A DNA stretch of 64,000 nt from Suillus spraguei (lineage: Eukaryota > Basidiomycota > Agaricomycetes > Boletales > Suillaceae). The first letter of the stretch is position 1. Each line of letters opens with the position of its first letter. This document shows, one piece after another, positions 24,651 through 36,800 of this stretch. The notes beneath the pieces were generated by a model, which was not told where the DNA came from, ran no database searches, and saw only the letters and a list, made by a program, of their open reading frames with translations. Made by a program: the position numbers and the translations under genes. The stretch is taken from positions 496,001 to 560,000 of the forward strand of contig JABCPU010000004.1 of assembly GCA_016800925.1 (NCBI GenBank), in the 5' to 3' direction.

Positions 24651-25478
24651 TCATGCGGACTCTGAACGTGCCTCTGCAGGGGTCTGCCCGCCATTACGAT
24701 TGACGTCAACACCACTGGCATATATAGCCTGCTTCGTAGCAGTATCGGGAGAAGAACTAGGTTTTGTGGAAGACTTTGATAATGCTCCCATGATGGCAGG
24801 GCCATAAGACGTCCAAAGCCCCTTCACTGATTCGAGGGAGTAAGGCTGTTGTCCAGGTTGACCGTCCCCCGCAGCTTGAGGTTGTTTAGTGATAGGAGTC
24901 TTGTTCAGGATGGTCCACAAGAAATCAACGAGCATAGAAATACGCGACTGAAGGAAACCAAGGACGTTGTTCTGAGCAGAAGTAATGCTGGAATCCAACT
25001 CTGCCTCATTCTCGGAGCAGAAGGGTTCAAAGTAGGTTTTGTAGATGTAGGTCGAACCCTGTCTGTCTGTGAAAACCTAGATAAGGACAGCGGGAGACGT
25101 CTACGAACCTGGATTTGGGGGAGAGATAGGTAGAGCAAGAAAAGGGTTCGTGATTCCCAATAAAATGGCAGCCTTATGCACCAAATAGGGGTGAATAATG
25201 TTGAAGACAAAATAAAAAATGAAAACTAACCACGATACAAATGGGCCTATAATCGATTCTATTGCGATAAAAGCTCCAACGACAGCCCAATACATTGAAA
25301 GGCCTTGGAGTTCACCGGACAAAGGAGAGGAAAGTGCCTTGTAGGTAGAATAGCTAGGCAGTAAGAACGCGAACCACGCGCTGAAATGGAAGTATATAGT
25401 TAGCGTATTGATATGACCATGATGAATCGACGAATATCATTACCAAAGCAGATGGGACACCATAGACATTAACATCAT
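24651..25478 (-). CDS. TB2/DP1/HVA22 (Yop1/REEP)-like ER membrane protein
   Basis: REEP/Yop1 proteins bend tubular ER with hairpin membrane segments. Splicing gives MSMVSHLLCAWFAFLLPSYS, then TYKALSSPLSGELQGLSMYW, WAVVGAFIAIESIIGPFVSW, LPFYWESRTLFLLYLSLPQI and QGSTYIYKTYFEPF. This is the TB2/DP1 order: P-x-Y-x-S/T-x-K-A, W-x-V-x-x-x-F-x-x-x-E, P-F-Y, QG-x-x-x-Y-x-x-x-x-x-P. The cytosolic tail (SSITSAQNNVLGFLQSRISM and a Ser/Pro-rich end) is longer than in yeast Yop1. Start is uncertain between ATG codons at 25475 and 25478, or upstream in frame. Convergent with sec3 and divergent from homeodomain gene B. Confidence 0.82.
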
Positions 25479-25978
25479 GAATTCCTCTCCAAATTTCGAA
25501 TGATGGTGGTCGACGACGATACTGATCACAAACTATTGTCGGAATAAATTATAAACGCTGGACAGAAGAGATGATACTTGTACTGGCCAGTGTTTGCGAT
25601 ATGAGAAACAAGTTGAGCGCGTGTATCAAGACTAGAAACACCTGCGGCCACGTACTAGATTCTCAAGTGCCACGGAGTTGAATTACATAATCCGTTGGAG
25701 GACTTCGTCCTCGCATGCATACCAAGTCAAATTTATGACCACATGTCCGTCATCCACATTTAGACGTGCTAGCCACAGTCATAGAATCCACAAAGCATTA
25801 ATGGGTCATTATTCTGTCCAAAATGGCAAGAACTAAGCAATGGACTGTGACTTCGATTGTCCAATATCCACATCTCGGTGGACCACAATCCAATAGTACA
25901 TATACCCCACATGAAGGAAACTGCTTGGTATCACCTCCAGCCACACAACTTCTTCCAAGCAAGCTCAAGTCGTCACTA
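25479..25978. promoter_or_regulatory. divergent promoter region, Yop1-like / homeodomain B
   Basis: 500 bp between the two start codons. No TATA box, repeat or conserved coding frame was recognised; the reading frame upstream of the Yop1-like start stays open for about 15 codons, so the real start may lie a little further right. Confidence 0.3.
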
Positions 25979-26605
25979 TGAAACCTCAAAGTATAAGGTT
26001 TCATCATACTTCTCCCTATAAGATAGAAAATGCTCCCAAGAAGAAATGTATGACAAGGGAGCAGCTCGACATTCTCGAACCTCACTATGCCGAAAACGAT
26101 CACCCTAGGAGGGATGAGATCGAATTACTGGCTGAGGTGATTGATGTGTGAGTTTGGATTCCTTGATACAGTGCGATTACCCGAGCTAACCAAATAGGTG
26201 AATAGTCCAGTCCCGAAGGTTGCGAACTGGTTCAATAATCGGCGTGCAAAAGATGCTAGACTACAACGAAGTTCATCGCTGATGCTATCCTCTCTATCGC
26301 AATCCCTTTGGAACATGGACAGCGATGGTACCACCGACATGACTGATTCGGATGACGACAACGACGAGTACGAGCCGAGCGATGCCCAAGGTGCCCCAGA
26401 CCAAGCGGGTCTCGACCAAGAAGCCCTTTACCATGAAGCCCGCGCCTGTACAGCGACGATGGCAGAAATGTCACCCCAGGAAGTCGATATGGAAACCCGC
26501 GCCTGTGTCTTGGCCATGGATAACATGACGCAAGAGGAAGTCAATGCGGCGTTCATTCTGAGCAACCTCAAGCGACGAATCATCATTCATCCTCCCAAAA
26601 AATGA
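25979..26605 (+). CDS. homeodomain transcription factor B
   Basis: Small homeodomain protein of about 190 residues. Start 25979 (MKPQSIRFHHTSPYKIENAP) runs straight into the homeodomain: KKKCMTREQLDILEPHYAEN, DHPRRDEIELLAEVID, then after one intron (donor GTGTGA at about 26144, acceptor AATAG) VNSPVPKVANWFNNRRAKDA. Helix 3 has the canonical W48-F49-N50-N51-R52-R53. The rest is acidic (DSDGTTDMTDSDDDNDEYEP) with two near-repeats (HEARACTATMAEMSPQEVD and METRACVLAMDNMTQEEVN). The homeodomain sits at the very N-terminus, unlike gene A where it is central. No target is known. Confidence 0.78.
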
Positions 26606-27652
26606 CAGTGATGTGTCTTCAAGCGTTCAACTGGCTTCTACAAGGCTACCTAATCAGCGCTATATATCCGCTATATGATGACTTACTTAATTGTTATTGA
26701 TACCCAACATAAATAATGTACTTATATTGACCTCAGTAAGCAACATGCACTGCAGCGAGGCAGCCCTCCATCTTCTAGCACGTAAAAGATCGCAGCTTAC
26801 CATAGGGTGAACGATAAAAATTCTCATCAAAGAGATTCTAGCGGTCCCCCGATTATCCGCTGCTGGTTTATGGAAGTTTTGACATCGGAAATGAACCAAC
26901 GATTACTGGCTCCGAACTTTGGAGCCCATGGTAAAACCTCGGACTCACCGACTGCTGGCAGGTACCTCTGAAATTGAGTAAAGTTCTCACAAGTTGCCAG
27001 AAAACTGTCCACGGTAAAAACCATAGAAATGAGTATGATTGCAGTGGTACTACAGATGATATCCAGCTGGTCAGTGTAGCAGGAGCTGATAGAAGCTCTC
27101 TACCGCGTTCCAGAAGTATCAAATTCGGGAGGAGCACAAGTAGGGTCACTCCAATCAACGAAGTTGACCAGGGCGTAGCCTCGACTGCATAGATACGTGA
27201 GGGGGCGATATCAGAAGCGGCCAATTATAGCCTGATGTCCACAGTTGGACATGTTCGTTTGAAAACTAAACTGATTGACCTGAAGAGGTGATATTTCAAT
27301 GATATGATGGATGCAGGACGCACGGTCAATGAGTCAATTATCATTGGAACGATGATAGTAAAGGGGAGTTAAAAGGGTGGCATGGGGATGATAGCAGATA
27401 TGTCGTGGGGACTCGTGGTAACCTCTTCGAGTCCGTTTATAAAATTGATTTTGTATTGAAATTATCTTTTATATTTAGATTTTACTATTTATTTTTATTT
27501 GCTGTCAGTGTCGATTCGTACTAGTAGATGAAGTCGAACGACGTCGCATGTGGCAAGGTAGTCTGAACGTACGTGTTCGGTTCGGTATCACTTCCTATCT
27601 ATCCTGGCATTAAATCAGTCTGTACAATACTCCAGCAGTGCACGTATCAGTC
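26606..27652. other. intergenic, 1 kb
   Basis: 1047 bp between homeodomain gene B and the Zn2Cys6 gene. A strongly AT-rich tract lies at about 27440-27500 (TTTTATATTTAGATTTTACT-like). A 118-codon open frame on minus (26868-27224) has no family resemblance and overlaps an equally open plus frame; I do not call it a gene. The right part is the likely Zn2Cys6 gene promoter. Confidence 0.35.
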
Positions 27653-30600
27653 ATGGATCCTGCCTCAAGTGCTAACTCTGTGCTTCACAAGAAGCATGAT
27701 GACGATTTCGACAAGGCTAATGACAAGCGGGATGTTAAGCCAGTCGTGAAAACCCTTAATCGTGTCCCCCGTACGTTCAATTAAGTTCTTCATGTATTAG
27801 ATCTCCCTACTCACTACCCCGATACAGGCGCCTGTGTGAGCACGCTCCGGCTTTCCAAGTTCCCGATGCATGCTGACTTATGCCATTAAATGAACAGAAT
27901 GCTTGTCGGAAGCAGAAGATGCGTTGCGAGGGGGCAGATAATCCACCATGTAGACGTTGTCGTCATGCAGGGCTCGAGTGTCTATTCGAAAAACCCACCA
28001 GAGAAGCAACTCTCACGGGCGAGGCAGGACTTGAGTCAGTCAACTTGACTTGTCCCGATCTTTTACTTACAGCATTGCAGACGTATACGAAGTCTAGAAG
28101 CTCATGTTGCTGAGATACGTTTCACTCAATCTTCGATACAGAATACTCTTCTTGAGATCGTTGGCCACCTTCGAGGCGCTACGCCGTATAATAACCGCTC
28201 TCCCTCGACGTTCTCACAGCCGCCCTACAACACACAATCGCCAACAGTACAATCCATGGGATCTCCCCCAATTTCTTCTGGCCAGAACGGGTCCCATGCA
28301 GGCGATCCAGGTATTCACAGCGTACAGGCTGGCCCTACCACGCCCACAGCCTATCACCCCAATCTCAATCATGGATCTCTTACACCTATGTTAAACGCCC
28401 CACCACGTCATTCGAGAAGCTCTGTATCCCAAGGTGCATTAGTATCTGTTGGGCAACCTGCTAGTCATGGAGAGTACCACCCACCACAACTTCCGCCCTC
28501 ACATACAAATGTGACTTCGCCGACCCAATCATATAGTTATTCCCCTTCTGGGCAAGTTTTACCCCCATTTTCCACGTTGCAAGCGATCGGTCGTACAACC
28601 TCACAAGTATCTATACCTGGCCGTCATGATTCACATCAACAAAGGCAAATGCAGCGTGGACACAATGTGCATTCACCTTCGGGATCTAAACGCACCGCCC
28701 CGTCCTCGTCCAATCCCACTAGCGCGGACTCAACAGATATTGATGATGACAATGGAGAACTACCAGCGTCTGGACTGGTAGCGCCATGGGAAGTTCTAAG
28801 AGGTCTAGCCGATGTGGCTATTGAACAAGCTGCCAAGGTCAGTGGTTTTGCCGTCGGACACCCACTGCGCATGAAGCTCTATCACATATAGGAAAACGGC
28901 GAAGGAAGCAGTGAACCACAAAGCAGGACCAGAACACCGTCCCCCGAGCGAAAATCTAGGCCAATGAAGAGAAGAAAGATCCGTCATCGGCCCTCCCGTG
29001 GTTTGACTTTCCCGGATGGTAGCGTTTTCTTATCCACTTGTACAACTGATTCTCAACATTCAAATGGGCAGTTGTCACGACGAACATCATCTCGGAACAA
29101 GAAGCCCGTGAACTGTTCAGAATGTGGTTTTATTTTTAGCCTCTTTTTCTTTATGCTACGTACCAACGCCGTTATATAGATTCTATGCCGGATGTTCCAC
29201 CTTTCTCCCAGTATTCGATTGCCAAGTCGACACTTTCGATGGGCTCCATGAGCGGTCACCATTAGCTGTCGACGCTATCTGCACAGTTGCTGCCCGTGTA
29301 AGGGATGGCGGAGGTGACTTGCTGTCATCATTTTGTTATCAGCTTATCTCATTGTCCATCAGGAAATGCAAGCGAGACTTATATCCGATGTTTGGAGGCA
29401 GTGCAAAATATTTCCTGCGCCACGCTATTTGCCCCGGTAAGCCGCGTAGAAGCCGTGCAAGCGATGAGTGAGTGCGCTTTCCGTGACATCCAAATTGAAT
29501 TAATTGTTTGAAAGTTCTTGTGTCTGGATGGTCGGATAACGGTTGGCTCAGTGGTGGTCACGCCGTTCGTATGGCCATGGAACTGTGTAAGTAGAACATT
29601 CACTGAAAAAAACGAGTATCTAAGTGTTCCATTCTTTTTAGCACTTCACAAAGCTTGGCCCAAACTTCTGAAGCGCATGCAAAGCAAAACTAAAAGCACC
29701 ACCATTGACGGTTCAGAAGACCGCGACCTCGTTGTTGCATCCCGAACTTGGTTTTGTCTGTATCTCTTCGAACATCAGTGCGTTTATGGACGGCGTTAAG
29801 CCCATTTTCCGACCACTGATTGGACATCCAAGATTATCCTATGGTACAGGACGTCCAGCAATTTTAAAGGATGATGAGAGCATATGGCAATGCCGTTTGC
29901 TTCTACAGCATCCTTTAGCAATTGAAGATGATATGCGCTTAGTTTCGACTGTTGAGCTTATGGCTATCCGCGAAAGAGTCCACAACAAGCTGTCACCTTT
30001 TGAACGGATTGTCGATGAAGTCACTTTTGCAGTCATTCAACAGGCTGACTCTGAGTTCCGAAATTGGTATAAAACTTGGGATCAAGCTTTTTCACAGAAG
30101 TATGAAGATGCAGGTGCGGTTCAACCGTCAGGAACCACTCCCCACTCACCTTGCTGACTCTTCGTCAAGCGTTTTATCGGCAAAGTTTGCAGATCCAACA
30201 ATTGCATGCGGAGCTGTTCCACAATGCAACTGCCTTGCGTGGTATCAATGGTCCAGACGATGTTCAGAAGATGCCAACCGCCCAAAGAGAATTGGCGATA
30301 CGTTCGATACGCACTGCTCGCCAGGGCCTTGAAATTACAGTCAACTCGCCATCGTATAGCGAAGGCATGAAATATGGTTGGCTCCCGTTATTTTATTTTT
30401 TGATAATCCCTAAACTCGCATGAAATAGCCGTTCACTATACACATGCAACTGCAACATTTGCAGCATCGTTCTTGCTACGGTTAGCACGTCTTTTGTAAG
30501 TTATGTGTGTCGCAGGCAGTGGATAATATACTCATGCCGTGTCAGCCCGACTGATTGCGATATGCAAGAAATACGGTCGCAGGTCGAACGTCTCGCCGGC

Positions 30601-31079
30601 TTAATGTCTCAAGGTGAGTCCTGTTGCACCTTACTGTAGAAACACACTCGTTAACTGCTTCTTTGGCAGTCCCTGGCAAGCGCTATGCCATCACGCTTCA
30701 GCTGATGCTGAAAAGAGCGAAGAGGCGTAAGGCGGCATCAAGCTCCCGCTCCCCCAAGATACCCAGGGAGCCCCCTCGAAACATGTCCATGGTACTTGAC
30801 ATGCAGCAGAATGTGCATACGAACGCCGAGAATTTTGCTCAAAAGTATGATGTCACATACTCGAGTCCTGAAGTCATGCAGCAGATGCAGGTGGGCATGA
30901 TGCCGCAACAGACCGCTGAGGTCGACAACATCTGGCGTGGCTTTGAAATGACATCGAACGAACAACTTCCTGTGTGGATATCTGATCAGAGCCTGGGTGG
31001 TAACTCATTCTCCCAGCAAGGCATGGATGCATTTTTGCTGCCTGCTGACTACCTACCTCCTGCCCCTCAGATCTGGTAG
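27653..31079 (+). CDS. Zn2Cys6 transcription factor with fungal-specific regulatory domain
   Basis: Nuclear regulator of the Gal4 type. Start 27653 (MDPASSANSVLHKKHDDDFD) leads via an 8-nt micro-exon into the zinc cluster ACNACRKQKMRCEGADNPPC then RRCRHAGLECLFEKP: six Cys in C-x2-C-x6-C-x7-C-x2-C-x6-C spacing. A short coiled linker (RRLEAHVAEIR), a long Ser/Pro/Gln-rich region and a basic block (KRRKIRHRPSRGLTFPD) follow. The middle homology region includes FYAGCSTFLPVFDCQVDTFD, ERSPLAVDAICTVAAR, NISCATLFAPVSRVEAVQAM, LVSGWSDNGWLSGGHAVRMA and FCLYLFEHQ. The C-terminus is Gln/Met-rich, ending LPPAPQIW. At least nine introns. Targets are unknown; resemblance to PriB-type basidiomycete regulators is possible but unproven. 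Confidence 0.88.
27828..27835 (+). other. 8-nt micro-exon carrying the first zinc-ligand Cys
   Basis: GCGCCTGT lies between acceptor GATACAG (intron 27771-27827) and donor GTGAGC (intron 27836-27897, branch GCTGAC). With C from exon 1 it encodes Arg-Ala-Cys, giving R-A-C-N-A-C-R-K. Skipping it shifts the frame and meets TAA after 14 codons. Confidence 0.8.
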
Positions 31080-31294
31080 TAGTTCTCACGATCTACCGAT
31101 GTGCTGTCTTTATGGTTGTCGTGATTCTTTATAGGTTCTTGTCTATGTGTTGTACGATTGTAAGTTCTTATCTGTTGTCGTGTGGTTATATATATTTCCA
31201 GTATTCTTGTATAGCTCTTTCATCGCTATTCAATCGATCGATGTGTTTTTTGGACGACTATCCCCGGCTCAGGTTAGGCTGAATTGAAAGTAAG

Positions 31295-33671
31295 ATGTAC
31301 AACATGGAAATTCGATTGGTGTGCAATCACAATCATCGGGCTGGACTAGAATGTTTGAAGTGTATAAATGCAGAAGTCCCTGATCCATGGTCTTCACAAC
31401 CACTTTTTGTGCACATAATGTACTCCCCTGTCACCCCGGAAGCGCGCAGGCGACCTGTATGTCATGAACGACTCCCCCATCTTGCTGGCATTGGCCTTGT
31501 GAGAGATTCGCCTTCATCCTCGCAGCAGTCAACTGCTAGCTCAACTTGGCGACCCACTGATGGGGTGATATCAGTTCCCTCATCTCAGCATACTAAGGCC
31601 AGGGAGGAAGTTGCTGCTGCAGAAATCAGCCGTACCTTCAGCGCATTGGAAGACGGAAGGACTCCACCCAAGCGAAGGCGCTCTGTCATGGACAGGCTAG
31701 CTCCTTTCACTCGACGCCGGCAAGAAGCGCTTGATGAAGAGGTTTTCAGTGACATGAAGACCTTTAATCCGGCGAACTGGAAAACGAGGGGGTCTTCGTT
31801 CGGAGGGGATGCTGACGCTGAAGCCAAGCAACCTAAGCCTTTGGGAGGGGGAGGTCCAAACAGCTTTTATCAGGGGGCCAAGCTTCGTGCAAGCGTGATC
31901 AAGAGCAAGCGGCCTTCGGCGATAATAAAACACGTTCAAGGTGAGCCTCGAAAGAGTATTACTATGTCTGCCGTCAAATGACAATCTTGTGCAGACATTG
32001 ACAAGCGTCGTGCTTTCATGCTCAAGCTCGCCAAGTGCTTGCTCGCTTTTGGTGCTCCATCCCATCGTATCGAGTCGCAATTGGCCACTGCTTCCCAGAT
32101 CCTTGACGCGAGAGCCTCATTCGTCCATATACCAAATATCATCATCGTCACCTTTGGTGATGAAGACATGGCATCCGTGGAGACTCATTTCGTGAAAGCG
32201 AATGGACGAATTGCGCTTACCGCGTTGCAAGGAGTCCACATCGTGTATCGCAAGGTTCTTCATGACAAGATGACTGTGGAAGAAGGTACCAGACGATTGG
32301 CCTCTATACTATCTGCTCCCCCGATATATTCACTGTTGGTGCGCTGCCTATTAGCCTTCGTATGCGGCTCTACTATATGCGTCCTTGCATTTGGGGGATC
32401 GGTCATTGATATGTGGATTAGCGGAGTGTGCGCCTTCGTCTTGCAATACCTGGGCCTTAACACCGCGACAAAGAGCGCGACCTACGCGAACGTCTACGAG
32501 TAAGCGATCTTTCCCTCTGCATTCACTCGATTTAGCAGATTGATTAGGATATCGATTGCCATTATCGTGTCCTTCGTGGCCCGGGCACTCGGCACCATAC
32601 CAGGCAGGTTGTTCTGCTACAACGCCATAGCATCTGCTGGGGTAGTATTGATTCTCCCAGGATTTACTATCCGTAAGTTGCTGACCCATGCTATCTACCA
32701 CTCACTGCGATAATGCAGTCATCAGTCATCAGCGCACTGGAACTCACTTCCAGAAATATTCTATGTGGATCCGTAAGAATGGTCTATGCGATCATCTATA
32801 CTTTGTTCCTGGTACGCCTGATTCGCGATTATTTTTTGTCACTTCTCAAATCCAAAACCAGGGGTTCGGTCTGACGATAGGGTCCGATCTTTATCTCGTA
32901 CTCAACAAACACGCTCGACATAATTTAGATAAGACCGAAGCAGAGAGATACACGATGTATCACGGGACCTTCCATGCTGAGAACGGCACATCTCCCGTTC
33001 CAGGAGGTGCCATCTTTGGTTTCGCTCAAACCAATGACCCTCATATGGTCAATGGTATCGGATTCCATCGTCTTGTTTCAACTTATATTGACCCGACCTG
33101 AAAGGGTGCTACAGGGAGCCCAGTTGGCCATGGTGGAGAAAGGAACTTCCCTGGTGGACGCTCTTCTTCCTCGTACCAGCGTACTCTCTTTGCTCGTCAT
33201 TATCTAACCTGCAGAGGTTACGCAGCTGGCAGCTCCTGGTCATGGTTATGTTCGCGTGTTGTGCTTTCGTCGCGAACCGACTCTCAAATAAATATTTTCC
33301 TGGCAAAAGCGACATCATTTCAGCTTCTGGGGCTTTGGTCATTGGGGTCTTGGGCAACGTGTACTCGCGAGTCATGCGTGGAACCGCTTTCACGGCCATG
33401 GTCACTGGTGTCTTGTTCCTCGTCCCTGTAAGTCGTCCTGAAATATGTTTTATTCGTCCATTCAACTAATATCAAACAGTCTGGGATCGGTCAGGGTGGT
33501 GGTCTGCTCTCGTCTGATGAGACATCGTCTACTCAGCAATACTCTGCTGGACTTCAGCTTGCTATAAGGATAATAGAAGTGGCAATTGGAATAACAGTTG
33601 GTCTATTTGTGAGTCAGATCTTCGTATATGCCCTGGGAAGAAGAAAGAACGCTGCGCATTTTGCTTTCTGA
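31295..33671 (+). CDS. Prm10/ThrE-like membrane transporter (ThrE domain)
   Basis: Fungal relative of yeast Prm10 with the two halves of the threonine/serine exporter fold, likely an integral membrane protein; the substrate in fungi is not established. The N-terminal 220 residues are polar and Ser/Arg-rich (RTPPKRRRSVMDRLAPFTRR). The ThrE domain then reads MLKLAKCLLAFGAPSHRIES, ASFVHIPNIIIVTFGDED, GVHIVYRKVLHDKMTVEEG, and repeated TM helices (LLVRCLLAFVCGSTICVLAF, AIIVSFVARALGTIPGRLF, AGVVLILPGFTI). The second half holds VMVMFACCAFVANRLSNKYF and ISASGALVIGVLGNVYSRVM, ending QIFVYALGRRKNAAHFAF. Start is uncertain: 31295 or the in-frame Met at 31421 (MYSPVTPEARRR). A 215-bp gap separates it from the Zn2Cys6 gene. 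Confidence 0.85.
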
Positions 33672-33895
33672 TGATATCTTCCAATTACACGCCATCTATC
33701 TATGTACACATGTCATGCTGTAAACACTATTCCAGTAATCTGAATCGATGGCAGACCAAAATGGAGAAGTGAGATTCGTGAATCAAGGTGTTCTAAGGAT
33801 TACATGAAATTTGTTACGAGTAGAGAATTAGTACAGGTATTTCCAAGATTGTTCCAAAAAAACAAAGAACAATAAACCTGAAGGCTTAGATAATT

Positions 33896-36800
33896 TACGC
33901 TGCAAAAAGCTGATTCAGCTCTTCCATGCGTCGTTGTAGCATGTCGGCTTTGCTGAAGTTCTGACCCAGAGTCATGTTGGCCAGTTCGGTCTTCTTGCGC
34001 TGCACTTCCAGAAGGCGATCTTCGATGGAATTCTCGATAATGAGCTTGACCGTTGTTACAGGGCGTGTCTGCCCTAGGCGATGCTACGACAAAATCAGTG
34101 GACCACAACAAAAGGCATGAAAAAGACTCACAATCCTATCTACTGCTTGATTCTCGACTGCGGGATTCCTGCAGAAGGCTTGAGCAACACTTGAATCACA
34201 GGAATTATAAAGATAAACGTTACCAATATGGGTCCATCAAGTACACACGTTGAGCGGCGGTCAAGTTCAAGCCTACTCCTCCGGCCTTCAAACTGACTAG
34301 AAGGACTTCACACCCGGGATCATGTTTCAATGCTTCCATGGCGCGGGTACGGTCATCACGTTTCATCGTACCATCGAGACGATCATAGCGAATGCCAGCC
34401 GTCTCCAACGCGTCTTCGATCCTAAACTCGGGTGAGACAACACACCACTTTGTGAAATTGTAATGACATACTTATCCAGCATTGTTGTCCATTGGGAGCT
34501 AGAATATGGAGATAAACTGTCAGATCTATCAAATGAGGATGAGATACATACAAGACAACAGTTTTGATTACACCATCATCGAGTTTATTGCCTTCATTGT
34601 CCACCATTTCCACCTCAATTGAATCGGGGTCGTAATTGACAGAATGTGGGTTTGCCCGAGAGAATTGCATAAGGTCCCCGAGTAAGGCCTTGACTTTAGT
34701 AGACGGATGGAAGTTCTCGAGTGCAACACCTTTGGATCGCTTTTCTCGCTTGGCCGGCTTTTTCTTGACGCCAAAGTCAACTGGGGAACAATCAGGTCGG
34801 ACTCGAACTGCATCTTGCGGCAAAAGACCAGTCTGGCAAGCTGAGCAGGAACGGCGGACATCGGGAGGAACATCTGGCCAACCTGGGCATACACACTGAC
34901 GGTAGCATGCCAGGCAAAACAGATGCTGACAGCGGGTGAGGACAAGTGACGGTGCTGATGGACTACTAGCTCGCGTGGGGGCACGGGAACCGGAACCTTT
35001 AGTCTTCCTTCCTCGCTTGGGTGCCGACGGACCATCCATATCTATACCAACATCCACCTGTCCCTGCTGATCAGAAGACATACACAGTTCTTCTCCGCAT
35101 TCAACGCATTGAGTTGTAGCTGCCTCCCGTAGCAGGGCAACGATCGCGGCTGCACGAGTAGGATTGAGACCTTCCTTCCCAATGGCAGCGGCAATGTCTT
35201 CGTAGCTGGTAAGGTCCATGTTCTGCGTATCTCCCAGCGGTCCTTTACCCTCCACGAGCTCGAAGTGGTCGCAAATCTGTCGGAGACGCAAGATTTTCTG
35301 GAGTATTCCAACGTAGTTCTTCATGACCTCATTTTTGTTGGAAAGCTCGTTGAACTCAGCTTTGGATTCCGAGAAGAATTGGTCGTAGATAGTTTGCTCG
35401 TGCGGATCAAATTTCAGATACCGGAGTTCGTCGCGACGTGGGGGGAGGTGAAGTATTCGACGGCCATCAGAAGCCTTCGACTCCTTTGTTCGCCTCAAGG
35501 TAATGCACTTCATGATCGTCTGAAGACGTGCAACACCCAATGACTGCCCATACTTGACTGGAGTGCCAATGAACTCCGTCCAGATGTTCTTGTCATCAAA
35601 AGGCTCCAAGCGCAAGAACTTGATAAGAGCATACACATCATCGAGCTTGTTCTGAACGGGAGTGCCTGTGAGGCATAATCGGCGGTCTGCCATCAAATCG
35701 CAAGAGGCACGACTGCCAACAGTCTGGGTTTCCTTGATTGAACTGGATGTAATGATGTTAATCGTGATACATGGGAAAATTATACAAGAACGTACTGAGC
35801 TTCATCAAGCACGACACGAAACCAATGTATAGTCTGCAAAGCACTAGACGCCTCAGACACACCAAAACTCGAACATGATTTTTTCCTCTTCATTCCTGCC
35901 CGTTTTGGTTTTGGCAATTTGAGTACTTGATTACCGCGTTCGTCAATGTCGACCCCACCGTACCCGTCACTGCTACCATCGTCGTCATCATCAGCTTCTA
36001 CATTCGCCATCTTCCTATTTTGCTTTGAGTATTCTGATGCTAAGGTCGCATACGTAGTAATAACAGCATCAAAGTCTGCAAGGAATGCTGCGTCTGGTCG
36101 TCGGGAGTTTCCATGGTATACGTAGACACGAAGTGGTCGACCTTCACGTTTTCGACGAGGTGGCTTCATTTCCACCTTGGTTTCAGCCTGAGAAGATGGA
36201 GGGGAATTATTCTGTAAGGAAGATAACGTGGCGGCGGAACAACTCATCCCACCACCACCGACCACAGTGACTTCTCCTCGCCAATGCTCGCGAAACTGAT
36301 CTTCCCAATTCGATACAGTGGAAAGAGGGCAAATGATCAACGTCGCCCGACTTTTCGCCTTGATACGACACGCTCTAGCGTATTCAGCTTCAACCTTATC
36401 CTGGGCCTTTGCTGCCTTTCCTTTGCCCTTGGCGGAAAATGATGGCGAATCGACCTCCGGTATTCCCCACACACTCCCCGCGAAATGAGCAGCAGTCAAT
36501 GGATCCTCCAGCGTACTCCGTTCCGGAGGAGGCGCGGGTGGAGGCGGTAAAGGCGTGGCAGCAAATTCGTGTGCAGAATCAAGTGTCGCTGCAATAAGGG
36601 AAACACAAGTGATCGTCTTGCCGAGACCCATCTAATCGGTAAAGAAGGTGCGATTCATCAGATAGGGCCGAGATAAAGGGCGGAGGGCAAACTGACATCA
36701 TCTGCGAGAATAGCACCTTTGGCTTCTTGAGGTTCTTGAAAGACCTCTTTCTGGGTAACGATATGAAACCAAGATGATTGACCTGTATGGAGATCGTTCC

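Noticed and set aside
18904..26605. Mating-type (HD) locus
   Set aside because: Homeodomain proteins are short, not adjacent, and the usual flanking gene for mitochondrial intermediate peptidase is not in the window.
26868..27224. 118-codon open frame on minus with a hydrophobic stretch
   Set aside because: No family resemblance, no neighbouring exons, and an equally long frame on the opposite strand; likely chance in an intergenic region.
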